Positions 1 through 8,944 of a stretch of DNA of 64,000 nt are shown here, one piece after another. The notes under the pieces were generated by a model, which was not told the origin of the DNA, made no database searches, and saw only the letters and a list, made by a program, of their open reading frames with translations. Origin of the DNA: Candidatus Jordarchaeia archaeon (GTDB taxonomy: Archaea > Asgardarchaeota > Jordiarchaeia > Jordiarchaeales > Jordiarchaeaceae); NCBI GenBank assembly GCA_018383815.1, contig JAHAWU010000001.1:1-64000 (forward strand). The letters run 5' to 3'. The position numbers were made by a program, and so were the translations under genes. The stretch's first letter is position 1. Each line of letters begins with the position of its first letter.

Positions 1-283
1 TTCTGTTTCCTCAAGGGGAAGACGTTAACTTTCCTCAAGTCGAGGATGGAAATCCTCCACGCACAAGACATACCATTCCCATAAACAAAAAACACATACA
101 TATTACATTGCGCCTTCTATGACTTCGATAAAGGTTATATAATAGTTGTAACTATAAAGATAGATTAACTCATCATTAACTTTTAAAATAAACTTCAATA
201 AACCTATATTGTCTATTGGTACTTTGTGGGTTTGATTCTTTTGATTTTCAGTTGAGAATTATCTCCCCTTAAAGGAGGAATGG

Positions 284-1804
284 TTGAAGAATATGTTCGG
301 CCTAGAAACCTTGGAGGCTTCCCTTATTCCAGAGTGGGCTGAATGGTTAATACAGCCGCCCGTCTCGGCTCAAGTAGTCTTCACCACTATACTTATGGTA
401 ACTTTTGCTTTGATCGCAACTGAACGCCTCCACAAAACTGTAGCAGCCTTGGGCGGAGCTGTGGCTACGCTTATTGCAGGCGGTGTTTTCTCAGCGCTCT
501 ATTCCTGGGTTCCCTGCTTCACATACTATGTTTCGGGGGGGCTAGTAAGCCATGAACTGCTATTTTCCTATGATGATGTGTATAAGGAGTTTGTGAATTG
601 GTCTACTCTGCTCATTATTATTTCCATAGTTGTTATTACTACGGTTGCCAGTCGCTCGGGACTCTTTGAGTACATTATAATTAAGGTGGTGAAGTTTAGC
701 GGGGGAGATATAAGGAAACTCTTCATTTACATCTGGGCATTAACATTTGTCCTAACCATGCTTTTAAACTGTGACCCATGCTTCATCATAGTAAGTGTTC
801 TTGTTTTTCAGATAGTTAGGGTGCTGGATCTAAATCCGGTTCCCTACATACTTGGCACGGTTTTTGTGGTCAACGCGGCTAGTGCCTCCACGATTATAGG
901 TAGCTTCGTTAACATTCTAGTGTCTGGTCACTATAATTTGGATCCCACTCGTTTCCTCTCTTACCCCACTTTTCTGGTGCTGGGCTTACCCTTCGCAGCC
1001 ATTTGCACAGTTGTAGCCATATTTTTCATTTTTCGCCACTTTAAGGAAGCATTCCAAATTCCCAAAGATAAAGAAGGATACCTAGAAACAAGGGAGGAAC
1101 TCCTATCCTTAGATGAAAGAATGCTAATGAGAAACCCAAAAATTTTCCGCCGTTTAGCTATCCTGCTTGTAGTAACCGTGGCGGGATTCGTTGTAGCAGG
1201 TTTGCTAACTATACCCTTCTACGTGGTATCCCTCATATTTGCTTTTGCCTTCTTATTTGTGAGCGGCGAGGATCCAGAGAAAACCCTGAAGGAAGTGGAC
1301 TGGAGCCTCATATTCTTCTTCATAGGAATATTCATCATTGTGGGCGGTGTGGATAGAACAAAAGTTCTAGAACTTATGGGGAACAGTCTCGGTGGCCTCA
1401 TCTTCTCCAATGTTCCCGGCACCGCAAGCCTAGTCAGTGTATTCTGCGCCACACTGTCGGGAATTCTAGATAACATTTCTGTAACCACCGCGCTACTATA
1501 TGTGACACCCAGCCTTTCCGCATCCTCTCTAATAAGTGAAAACCTCGTAATATGGTCACTGGTATATGGAGCAAACATTGGAGCCAGCCTAACCCCCATA
1601 GGGGGCCTGCCAAACCTCATTGGAATAACGGCCCTAGAAAAGGAAGGCTACCACGTCTCTTGGGGTGAATTCATGAAACTTGGAGTACCCATTACATTTG
1701 TGAGCCTCCTCATTGGAATACCCCTCTTACTGGGATTCGCCCACGTGCTAGGCTGGGGAGTGGACATCACACATATAATCTCATTAATTCTCGCCGTAGG
1801 ATAA
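284..1804 (+). CDS. ArsB/NhaD-type (ion transporter superfamily) permease
   Basis: 506 aa multi-TM protein with TTG start preceded by AAAGGAGG; ArsB/NhaD-like segments (NAASASTIIGSFVNILV, GANIGASLTPIGGLPNLIGI). Confidence 0.8.
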   Translation: MKNMFGLETLEASLIPEWAEWLIQPPVSAQVVFTTILMVTFALIATERLHKTVAALGGAVATLIAGGVFSALYSWVPCFTYYVSGGLVSHELLFSYDDVYKEFVNWSTLLIIISIVVITTVASRSGLFEYIIIKVVKFSGGDIRKLFIYIWALTFVLTMLLNCDPCFIIVSVLVFQIVRVLDLNPVPYILGTVFVVNAASASTIIGSFVNILVSGHYNLDPTRFLSYPTFLVLGLPFAAICTVVAIFFIFRHFKEAFQIPKDKEGYLETREELLSLDERMLMRNPKIFRRLAILLVVTVAGFVVAGLLTIPFYVVSLIFAFAFLFVSGEDPEKTLKEVDWSLIFFFIGIFIIVGGVDRTKVLELMGNSLGGLIFSNVPGTASLVSVFCATLSGILDNISVTTALLYVTPSLSASSLISENLVIWSLVYGANIGASLTPIGGLPNLIGITALEKEGYHVSWGEFMKLGVPITFVSLLIGIPLLLGFAHVLGWGVDITHIISLILAVG

Positions 1805-1850
1805 CGCCCGCGGGGATCGCACATTCTTACTTGTCTTGAGGGGTTGTGAA

Positions 1851-2057
1851 ATGAAAACAGAGTGCAATATTGAAGAGAATCTGAAAAATTGTAAATGCAC
1901 TTATACTTCTTGTAGTAAGAGGGGTAAGTGCTGCGAATGTTTACGCAGTCACTGGAGAAGAGGCGAGCTCCCTGGCTGTTTGTTTCCACCCGAGTTAGAA
2001 AGGACATATGATCGGTCATTAAAAACATTTATTGAGTACTATAAAGCTCGAGTTTAA
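1851..2057 (+). CDS. Small Cys-rich protein, DUF6485-like
   Basis: CNIEENLKNCKCTYTSCSKRGKCCECLRSHWRRGELPGCLFP resembles the DUF6485 pattern; internal ATG at 1851 preferred over the listed 1836 start. Confidence 0.7.
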   Translation: MKTECNIEENLKNCKCTYTSCSKRGKCCECLRSHWRRGELPGCLFPPELERTYDRSLKTFIEYYKARV

Positions 2058-2375
2058 TTACTGAGATGTATGCTGTTGCGAAACTTTTCCATATTCTTTT
2101 TGTGTCGAAGGAATAATGAGAAGACCCTCCAACCATAAGTATCCAGCCCCATCACTTTTAACAGGAGGTAACAGTTTTGCCCTTTCTATTTTTGGGGCTT
2201 CAAGGAAAGGTGTTCCAGAAAACATTTCTCCACATTTCTCTGCTCCTCTCTGTTAATGGCATCCGAATAGAATCCACCGGTCGTACTGCCAAATTCGTTT
2301 TTGAATATAGATTTTAATTACGTAGATTTCTCCATGCTTTAAGGAGTGCCCATAAAAACAAATAAGTCGAGTTCT

Positions 2376-3098
2376 TCAGTGTGTAAAAGTAGCAGAGTAA
2401 AGAGCCTCAGCAAATTCTCTGGGAAGACCCACTCTTTCTATTTCCCGAGCGGTTGCATCTATATCGTATGGGACTCTTTTGAAATGGACATTAAGGCCGT
2501 CCTCTATCTCCAACAACGTGTAGCATGCCCGGGGGTCACCGTCCTTAGGTTTTCCCACGCTGCCTGTGTTCACAATGTGAATTTTCCCAACTATCCTGTG
2601 ATAGGGTATATGAGTGTGCCCGCATATTAAAAGATCAATTTTTAAAGGCTCAAGCATTCGGAGCAGGTTTTTCTCAGGTCTATCTTCATACAGGTACTCA
2701 TTTATTCTTCGGGGGCTTCCATGAACATGGAGAACCCTCATACAGTTCCAATTGTAGTATGTGTTTCCCAATAGGCTTCTGAGAAAGGATTTGTTTTCAT
2801 CAGTAACTCTAGCCCTTGTCCATTTTAGTGAAATTTTCCCCAATTCAACTTCTCTTTGAGTGCGATAGGCGCAGCCGCAATCATCTCTATCGAACCCTAC
2901 CCCATCATCATAATTACCCATAAGCGTGGGTATTTTTTGGTCTCTCAAAATATGAATTACCTCGTTGGGAAACGGGCCATAACCCACCAGATCTCCACCA
3001 CATAACTTCAAGTCTACACTCTCACTTTCAATATCTTTTAGGACTTCTTCAAGTGCGTAGAGGTTAGAATGAATATCGGAGAAAATTGCTACACGCAT
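2376..3098 (-). CDS. Metallophosphoesterase (calcineurin-like, YfcE/MJ0936 type)
   Basis: MRVAIFSDIHSNLYAL, GGDLVGYGP, GNYDD, CGHTHIP metal-binding motifs; listed ORF extends to 3125. Confidence 0.85.
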   Translation of the reverse strand: MRVAIFSDIHSNLYALEEVLKDIESESVDLKLCGGDLVGYGPFPNEVIHILRDQKIPTLMGNYDDGVGFDRDDCGCAYRTQREVELGKISLKWTRARVTDENKSFLRSLLGNTYYNWNCMRVLHVHGSPRRINEYLYEDRPEKNLLRMLEPLKIDLLICGHTHIPYHRIVGKIHIVNTGSVGKPKDGDPRACYTLLEIEDGLNVHFKRVPYDIDATAREIERVGLPREFAEALYSATFTH

Positions 3099-3200
3099 GA
3101 AAATAATCTTCCTCCAGATGACCAATTTTAGGTGTTAATTCTGTGAGAAAAAGGATTATTTATAATTGACCACATTAATCTACCTTATAATTTTTGGTTT

Positions 3201-3917
3201 TTAGAGGTTGTATCGGTAGAGGACGTATGGCAATAGAGTGGTAATGTCTTCAAATTCTCCAACTATTTTTACTTCTACCATAGTGTTTTCAAAGGTTCCG
3301 TATATTCCTCCCTCCACCTCAACCACTTCTATTTCTTGTAGGGGGTCTAGCTCCGATTTTCCAAAAATTAATTCTATATTTTTCAACATCTCCACTTTTT
3401 TGGGCAAGAGGCGGGTTTCGTAGCAGATTAGTTGGGGTTTATATTTAGATTCAGGTTTAAGGGAAACTAAGCCTCTAATGATATAGGTGTGAATGGGCAT
3501 TCCTCGCTCATCTTTATATGCTGCAAATAGTTGGTAAACTTGTTCGGGTTTTAGTTTCTGTCCGGTGAGGGAGGCTTATTTTTAGTATCTTCAGCCCTCT
3601 GCGGGTGACTCTACCGATAAGCCTTTCCCCCTTTTTTCTAGGGAGATTTCCGCCATCTTTTTGGGGAATCCCACCAGTTCCCTTCCTTGAACCATAGCCA
3701 TATCATTGTCTACGGGCATGGTTAGGCAGTAATTCCCCGGTTTGCCTTCAAACTGAGTGTCCAGAAAGATTGCAGCCTCATGGTAAGACTGCTTGAGCGT
3801 TGTTTTGGGAAAATTGGCCACATAGACAAGTCCTAATGGTATTTCGGGTGGCTGGAGTGGTGGAGGGAGAATCTTTTTTATGAATTCTGGTTTGGTGAGA
3901 AATAGTATTATGAGCAT
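3201..3917 (-). pseudogene. Acetoacetate decarboxylase-like gene, interrupted by two compensating frameshifts
   Basis: N-terminal ORF 3591..3917 has GRELVGFPKKMAEI (ADC Lys-Lys motif); C-terminal ORF 3201..3500 is in the same frame; the intervening segment reads on only in another frame (IGRVTRRGLKILKI), then ASLTGQKLKPEQVYQLFAAYKDERGMPIH. Confidence 0.65.
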
Positions 3918-4213
3918 CTCAGCTTTGTAAAACTTGACTCCACACCCTGCAGCCCTTCGAGTAGCTTCAATATATCATTTGTAGTCCTCACAAACCCCAT
4001 AACCAATTTCGCTCCTGCTTCTCCCATTGGAACCAAAAAATAAGTATTAGTTGAAGTTTCTTTTATTTTTAGCTATGCTGAGAACTTCCCTAATCTCAGG
4101 AGCTACCGTTTGGAAAAAGTTGATTAAGATATTTTCGCTGGATATTAGGGAGCAGAAATTCAGTTAGTTTCTCCCCCTGAAAAATTGCTGAGAAATTTAT
4201 TAGAGGCGAGTAA

Positions 4214-5320
4214 TTGGAAAGGAAAATTTTCAACAGGCGTGCTTGTGTGGGTATGCTTAAGACTGAAGTCCATGACCATTTTTTGTTCCGTGTAAAGCTG
4301 GACGAGTTGAAGAAGCTTGCTACAAGCGCGGGTTACGAAGTGGTGGGGGAGGTGGTTCAAGCAAAAAAGCCTTCGAGCAGTACCCTCTTTGGAAGGGGGA
4401 AGGTGCAGGAAATAAAGGAGCTTATGAAATCTCAGGATATTGACAATTTTATAGTTTATAATAGGCTTTCCTCCATCCAGTTTTTGAACCTGTCTAGGGA
4501 GTTGGAAGCAAATGTTATGGACAGGTACGACTTGACACTTGAAATCTTTGAGCTTAACGCTTCAGACAGTTTATCTCTCCTACAGATTAAGCTGGCAAGA
4601 ATGAGAAAGGAGATTCCCCTGCGCAAAGTGATGGTTTCCAAAAAGTACAAGGAGGAACACGCCTTTCTTATGAGTGGAGGAGAATATGCTATGCACAGCG
4701 TCCTGAAATCCTACACAAAGAGGGAAGCCGCCATTAAGAGAGAAATTGGCCGAATGCTCCGGGAGAAAAAAATGCAGGTAACAAAGAGGAAGGAGGAGGG
4801 GGCCAAAATAGTGACCATAGGAGGCTACTATAACTCGGGAAAAACCACCCTCTTCAACCGGCTAACGGGAGCCGATAAGCCGGTGAGCGGAACACCCTTC
4901 ACCACACTCACCGCAAAGTATAAAAAATGGCTAGAAAATGAGAACGTCCTATTTGTTGACACCATAGGTTTCGTAATAGATTTAGACCCCCGCCTTTTGA
5001 CCTCCTTCGAAATAAACCTGATTGACTTCCAGTACGCTGACCTCCTACTATTTTTAGTTCCAGCCAACGAGCTCCCCGAAATAGTGGCTCTAAAGCTAAG
5101 CGAGGGATTGAAAGTATTAGAAACAATCCCCGTTCAGAGACAGAAAACCACCATAGTACTAAACAAGATAGATGAAACAAACCCAGAAAACCTAGAACAA
5201 GTATTAGAAATCATAAGGGATATGCTGAGCTCCGAAAATGAAAACAGAATAATACCCATTTCCGCAAAAACAGGAAAAAACTTGGACGTACTCACAAAAC
5301 ACATCACAGAAAAATATTAA
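4214..5320 (+). CDS. hflX: GTPase HflX
   Basis: HflX N-domain (FGRGKVQEIKELM), P-loop GYYNSGKTTLFNRLTG, DTIGFVIDLD, NKID. Confidence 0.9.
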   Translation: MERKIFNRRACVGMLKTEVHDHFLFRVKLDELKKLATSAGYEVVGEVVQAKKPSSSTLFGRGKVQEIKELMKSQDIDNFIVYNRLSSIQFLNLSRELEANVMDRYDLTLEIFELNASDSLSLLQIKLARMRKEIPLRKVMVSKKYKEEHAFLMSGGEYAMHSVLKSYTKREAAIKREIGRMLREKKMQVTKRKEEGAKIVTIGGYYNSGKTTLFNRLTGADKPVSGTPFTTLTAKYKKWLENENVLFVDTIGFVIDLDPRLLTSFEINLIDFQYADLLLFLVPANELPEIVALKLSEGLKVLETIPVQRQKTTIVLNKIDETNPENLEQVLEIIRDMLSSENENRIIPISAKTGKNLDVLTKHITEKY

Positions 5321-5920
5321 GACAAAACAATACCCAAAACAAACAATAAGAAGGAAATAATAAACCAATTACTCTTGTTTGCAATACTATTTTTAAAACC
5401 ATTTAAAGGAAAATGGCGGCCTAAGCACTATTGTTCGAGATAGACTGTTTCAGTGGACAATCCGACCAGTAAAAGGGGTCTGCGGTCTTAGCTAATCTCA
5501 CGTTGCTTAATCACGGTTCAGTTATTTCTCAAAAATTCTTTTTTGGCTCGGTTTTTTCTCAACTTTTTGGGTAGAGTTCATTGTTGAAGAATTTTTGAAG
5601 ACCTCTGTGTGGGGTGCCCTTTTTGCAAATCATCCCAAACTTGGTCATACGGCTCTTCCAGCATCATTCCCTTAGGTCACTGGAAAATTTTGCAAGGACA
5701 ATATTAAGTTTGAACATGGAGGTATAAAAATGCTTCCTCGAAAAGTTTAACATAGAAAGTTAAAATTGGCGGTAAATGGGAATAATTTTTAACAGATACA
5801 TGCCTATTTCAGGGAGCCTAGCAACCTCTAAATGAAAACGTATAAAAAGGAGTAGCCTACTTGATTTGTGGAAAAAAATGTGGTCTTTGAGTGGGCTCAG
5901 ATGTCCCTTATTGAGGAGTA

Positions 5921-8632
5921 ATGAGAATGGGTGAAATGGAGCAAGTTTCCAGAAAGGAAGGCATTATAGATGTAGGAATCTCTCGTGAGAAAAGGGAAGA
6001 ACTAGTTCAAAAAGCAGAGAGACATATGGGATACGACTCTATCTACGTTTGGAACGCAAACATAAACGGCTACATAATTCAGCTCAGAACCAACGAACCC
6101 CACTTGGATGATTTTTGGAGAGAAAACTGGTTCCCCGCAGCCATAGACCGCAACCTTCGTCCCCACGGGGTGATATACGCGGCCACGGGAATCTACGATG
6201 AACCTCCTGGAATATATTATCACTCTGAAACTAAAACCGGTATAATATTCAATATTGGAAACTACGAATTTGTTAGGGCATTAGCCCTGGGAATTGTGGC
6301 TGATGTCTGTGAAGAACAGGAGAGACTGAATTTTCTCAGAGGAAGCCTGGTGGACATCAATGGTGAGGGCGTAGCCATAATGGGTGAAACGGGGCGAGGG
6401 GTCAGCACAAACGCATTCCTTCTTTTAGAAATGGATAGGGCCAGAATACACTCCGACGACATAATATATGTGGAGCAGCTGGGAGGAGAAAAGGGTCGAA
6501 TATCCACATCGGTCTCTGAGAGAAAATTCTTCCTAAAAAAGGATCTCATAAAAATTTACCCCCGACTCCAGGCCCTGTACGAGAAGAGTAAAAAAGAAAA
6601 TAACCATTTTATGCTTGATCCTTGGTGGATAGGTGGTAACGAAAAATACGTGGACACCACTCGTATCAAGCTCGTTTTTCTACTTGTAAATTATCGTAAG
6701 GATCCAAGAATTGCCAAGCGTCTCACCCCCCAGGAAGCCATAAAAATTCTCACCCATTCCCAGCAGCCCTTCTTCAACCCCTACCTAATGATAAGGAGCA
6801 GTAAGCGGGAAAAGCTGGAAATTGAATTTTACAAAAATATTTTCAAGTTCGCAGCAGTATACTACCTGAATGTCGCCCACCCCCTTTTGGAAATGCAAAA
6901 GGAAGTAAGAAGAATAATTACCTCCAAAGAATACCTTGAACCACTAATAGAAGAAAAGGAGAGAGCGAAGGCCGAAATTGACGAAATTATCTCCCAAATA
7001 GACCTAGATGAAATAAGGCAAGCCGTGGAGAAGCTCTACAAAAGAAGCAACGTTCAACACCTATCTGAACAAAAAATCAGAGAGATGGCAGAAGCTTACG
7101 GCACAAAAACTAAGTTCAACAACTATAATTTCGTCTCCACCGTGAAAAATAGAAGCGCAGGTCTAACCATAGTTGTGGGCAGCCCAGAAGTGGTTCAGTA
7201 TGAGATGAGCCCCAAACAGAAGGAACTCATGAAAAACCTGCCCAAAACAATGAGTGATGTTCTCCAATACATTAAGAGCGCACCCTTCGTATGTACTGAC
7301 CGCACCATGGGTGATAATCCCTACTTCACTCCCAGATGCACCCTATATGTATCTGTACATAGGGGCGAAATGATTAGGCTGGCCCACATGGTCAACCAAA
7401 CACTTTTTGAACCCAAAGAAAACTATAATGGCCCCCACCTGTACATAGTTTACATTCCAGAGTGGCAGGAAAAAGACCGGCAAATAGTAGTGTTTCCAGA
7501 AATTGGAGTAACATTTGTCTTAGGAACCGACTATTACGGAGAGGCAAAGAAGGGCTTCTTGAGAATGGCCATGTGGTTCGCCAAGCAGCAGGGAATGCTG
7601 GGACTACACGCCGGAGCCAAAATTATAAGAGCAAGAGACGCCAAAACAGGAAAAATAAAAACCTATAATACGTTAATTTTCGGACTCACCGCAACCGGTA
7701 AAACCACCCACAGTTGCCATACTCACGACCTAAACGAAGAGGATGGAGAGGGAATAGAAATAGTACAAGACGACTTCGTAGCACTGCGACCCGACGGCTC
7801 AGCCCTAGGAACCGAGAGAGGATTCTACCTAAAAACAGAAGATTTAAACCCAGAGATACAGCCCTTAATCTATAATGCGGTAACTAAGCCCAGCGCCATA
7901 TTGGAAAACGTGATGGTGGACTACAAGGGAAACGTCCTATTTGAAAGCGACATACTCACAGGCAACGGGCGCGGAATAATGCAGAGAGACGACTTTGGAA
8001 AGTACAAAAGCCTCTCAGTTAACCTTCCACCCCTAAAAGACGTCGACGGACTAATAGTTCTCATGATTACCAGAAGAAACACCGTAGTGCCAATAGCATC
8101 CAAACTAACCATTGAACAAGCCGCAGCCGCATTCATGCTCGGAGAATCAATTGAAAGTTCAGGAAGCGACCCCAAAAGAGCTGGACAGTCAGTACGCGAA
8201 GTAGGAACCAACCCCTTCATAGTGGGCAGCAAAGGCCAGGAAGGAAACAGGTTCTACGAAATACTAAAAGGACTGGGAGACAAGGTACAGTGCTACCTGA
8301 TAAACACGGGAGGAGTGGGAGAACTAAGAGAAGTAAATGAAGAGGGAGTAAGCATAGTCAAAAGAAAAGTGGAACGCATCCAGATAAAAGAAATGGCCTC
8401 CATAATTAGAGGCATCGCCAGAAACAACATAGAGTGGATACCTGAACCCTACTTCGGCACACTGGTACCCAAAGAAGTGGAAGGCGTAAACATGGAAAAA
8501 TTCAAACCAGAAAGATGGTACAGCATCGAGCAAATCGAAGAAATGGTTCAACAACTCAAAAAAGAAAGAAGAGAATGGCTAAACAGCTTCCCCGAACTCT
8601 ACGAAGAAATAAAAACAGCCTTCCCAACATAG
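5921..8632 (+). CDS. ATP-type phosphoenolpyruvate carboxykinase-like protein with an extra N-terminal HprK/PEPCK-like domain
   Basis: C-terminal half: P-loop GLTATGKTTHS, QDDFVALRPDGSALGTERGFYLKTEDLNPE, ITRRNTVVPIASKLTIEQAAAAFMLGE. N-terminal half: second degenerate P-loop GETGRGVST. Confidence 0.8.
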   Translation: MRMGEMEQVSRKEGIIDVGISREKREELVQKAERHMGYDSIYVWNANINGYIIQLRTNEPHLDDFWRENWFPAAIDRNLRPHGVIYAATGIYDEPPGIYYHSETKTGIIFNIGNYEFVRALALGIVADVCEEQERLNFLRGSLVDINGEGVAIMGETGRGVSTNAFLLLEMDRARIHSDDIIYVEQLGGEKGRISTSVSERKFFLKKDLIKIYPRLQALYEKSKKENNHFMLDPWWIGGNEKYVDTTRIKLVFLLVNYRKDPRIAKRLTPQEAIKILTHSQQPFFNPYLMIRSSKREKLEIEFYKNIFKFAAVYYLNVAHPLLEMQKEVRRIITSKEYLEPLIEEKERAKAEIDEIISQIDLDEIRQAVEKLYKRSNVQHLSEQKIREMAEAYGTKTKFNNYNFVSTVKNRSAGLTIVVGSPEVVQYEMSPKQKELMKNLPKTMSDVLQYIKSAPFVCTDRTMGDNPYFTPRCTLYVSVHRGEMIRLAHMVNQTLFEPKENYNGPHLYIVYIPEWQEKDRQIVVFPEIGVTFVLGTDYYGEAKKGFLRMAMWFAKQQGMLGLHAGAKIIRARDAKTGKIKTYNTLIFGLTATGKTTHSCHTHDLNEEDGEGIEIVQDDFVALRPDGSALGTERGFYLKTEDLNPEIQPLIYNAVTKPSAILENVMVDYKGNVLFESDILTGNGRGIMQRDDFGKYKSLSVNLPPLKDVDGLIVLMITRRNTVVPIASKLTIEQAAAAFMLGESIESSGSDPKRAGQSVREVGTNPFIVGSKGQEGNRFYEILKGLGDKVQCYLINTGGVGELREVNEEGVSIVKRKVERIQIKEMASIIRGIARNNIEWIPEPYFGTLVPKEVEGVNMEKFKPERWYSIEQIEEMVQQLKKERREWLNSFPELYEEIKTAFPT

Positions 8633-8746
8633 AAAACCTACATAAGCTTATGCTTCTTAGACAAACCAACATACGCTAGAAGCGTTTCAGATAAAGCATG
8701 AAAAATGTTTTTCATGGGAAATAATGAAAACATGTTTTCATAGCAA
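8633..8746 (+). repeat. Dispersed palindromic repeat, copy A (two conserved blocks 8633-8665 and 8723-8746, 57-nt insert)
   Basis: AAAACCTACATAAGCTTATGCTTCTTAGACAAA and AATGAAAACATGTTTTCATAGCAA match the inverted copy at 40275..40331. Confidence 0.75.
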
Positions 8747-8944
8747 AAGGGGAGAAAGGTATTTTTTGAAATGCGGATATGCGATTTTGTTAGAAGAAAA
8801 CAATAAATATCGCATTATTCTCTTAATTTATTTAAAGTAATTAAAATAAAGAAAAAACCAAACCCAAAAGTTTAGGGAAAACAGAGGAAGGTGAAGCCTT
8901 CCCAAAAGGCATATTACCAGCTTTTCTCACGAGAGGAATAAGAA

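Noticed and set aside
1219-1620. Minus strand ORFs inside the NhaD-like gene and similar antisense ORFs in the track (for example 4828..5067, 7921..8232, 19205..19714, 24345..24818, 33389..33697, 63208..63672)
   Set aside because: They lie antisense to strongly supported coding genes and look like by-products of coding composition.
5395-5530. GC-richer intergenic patch with GTTCGAGAT, tRNA T-loop-like
   Set aside because: No acceptor or anticodon stem could be assembled around it; no tRNA call possible.
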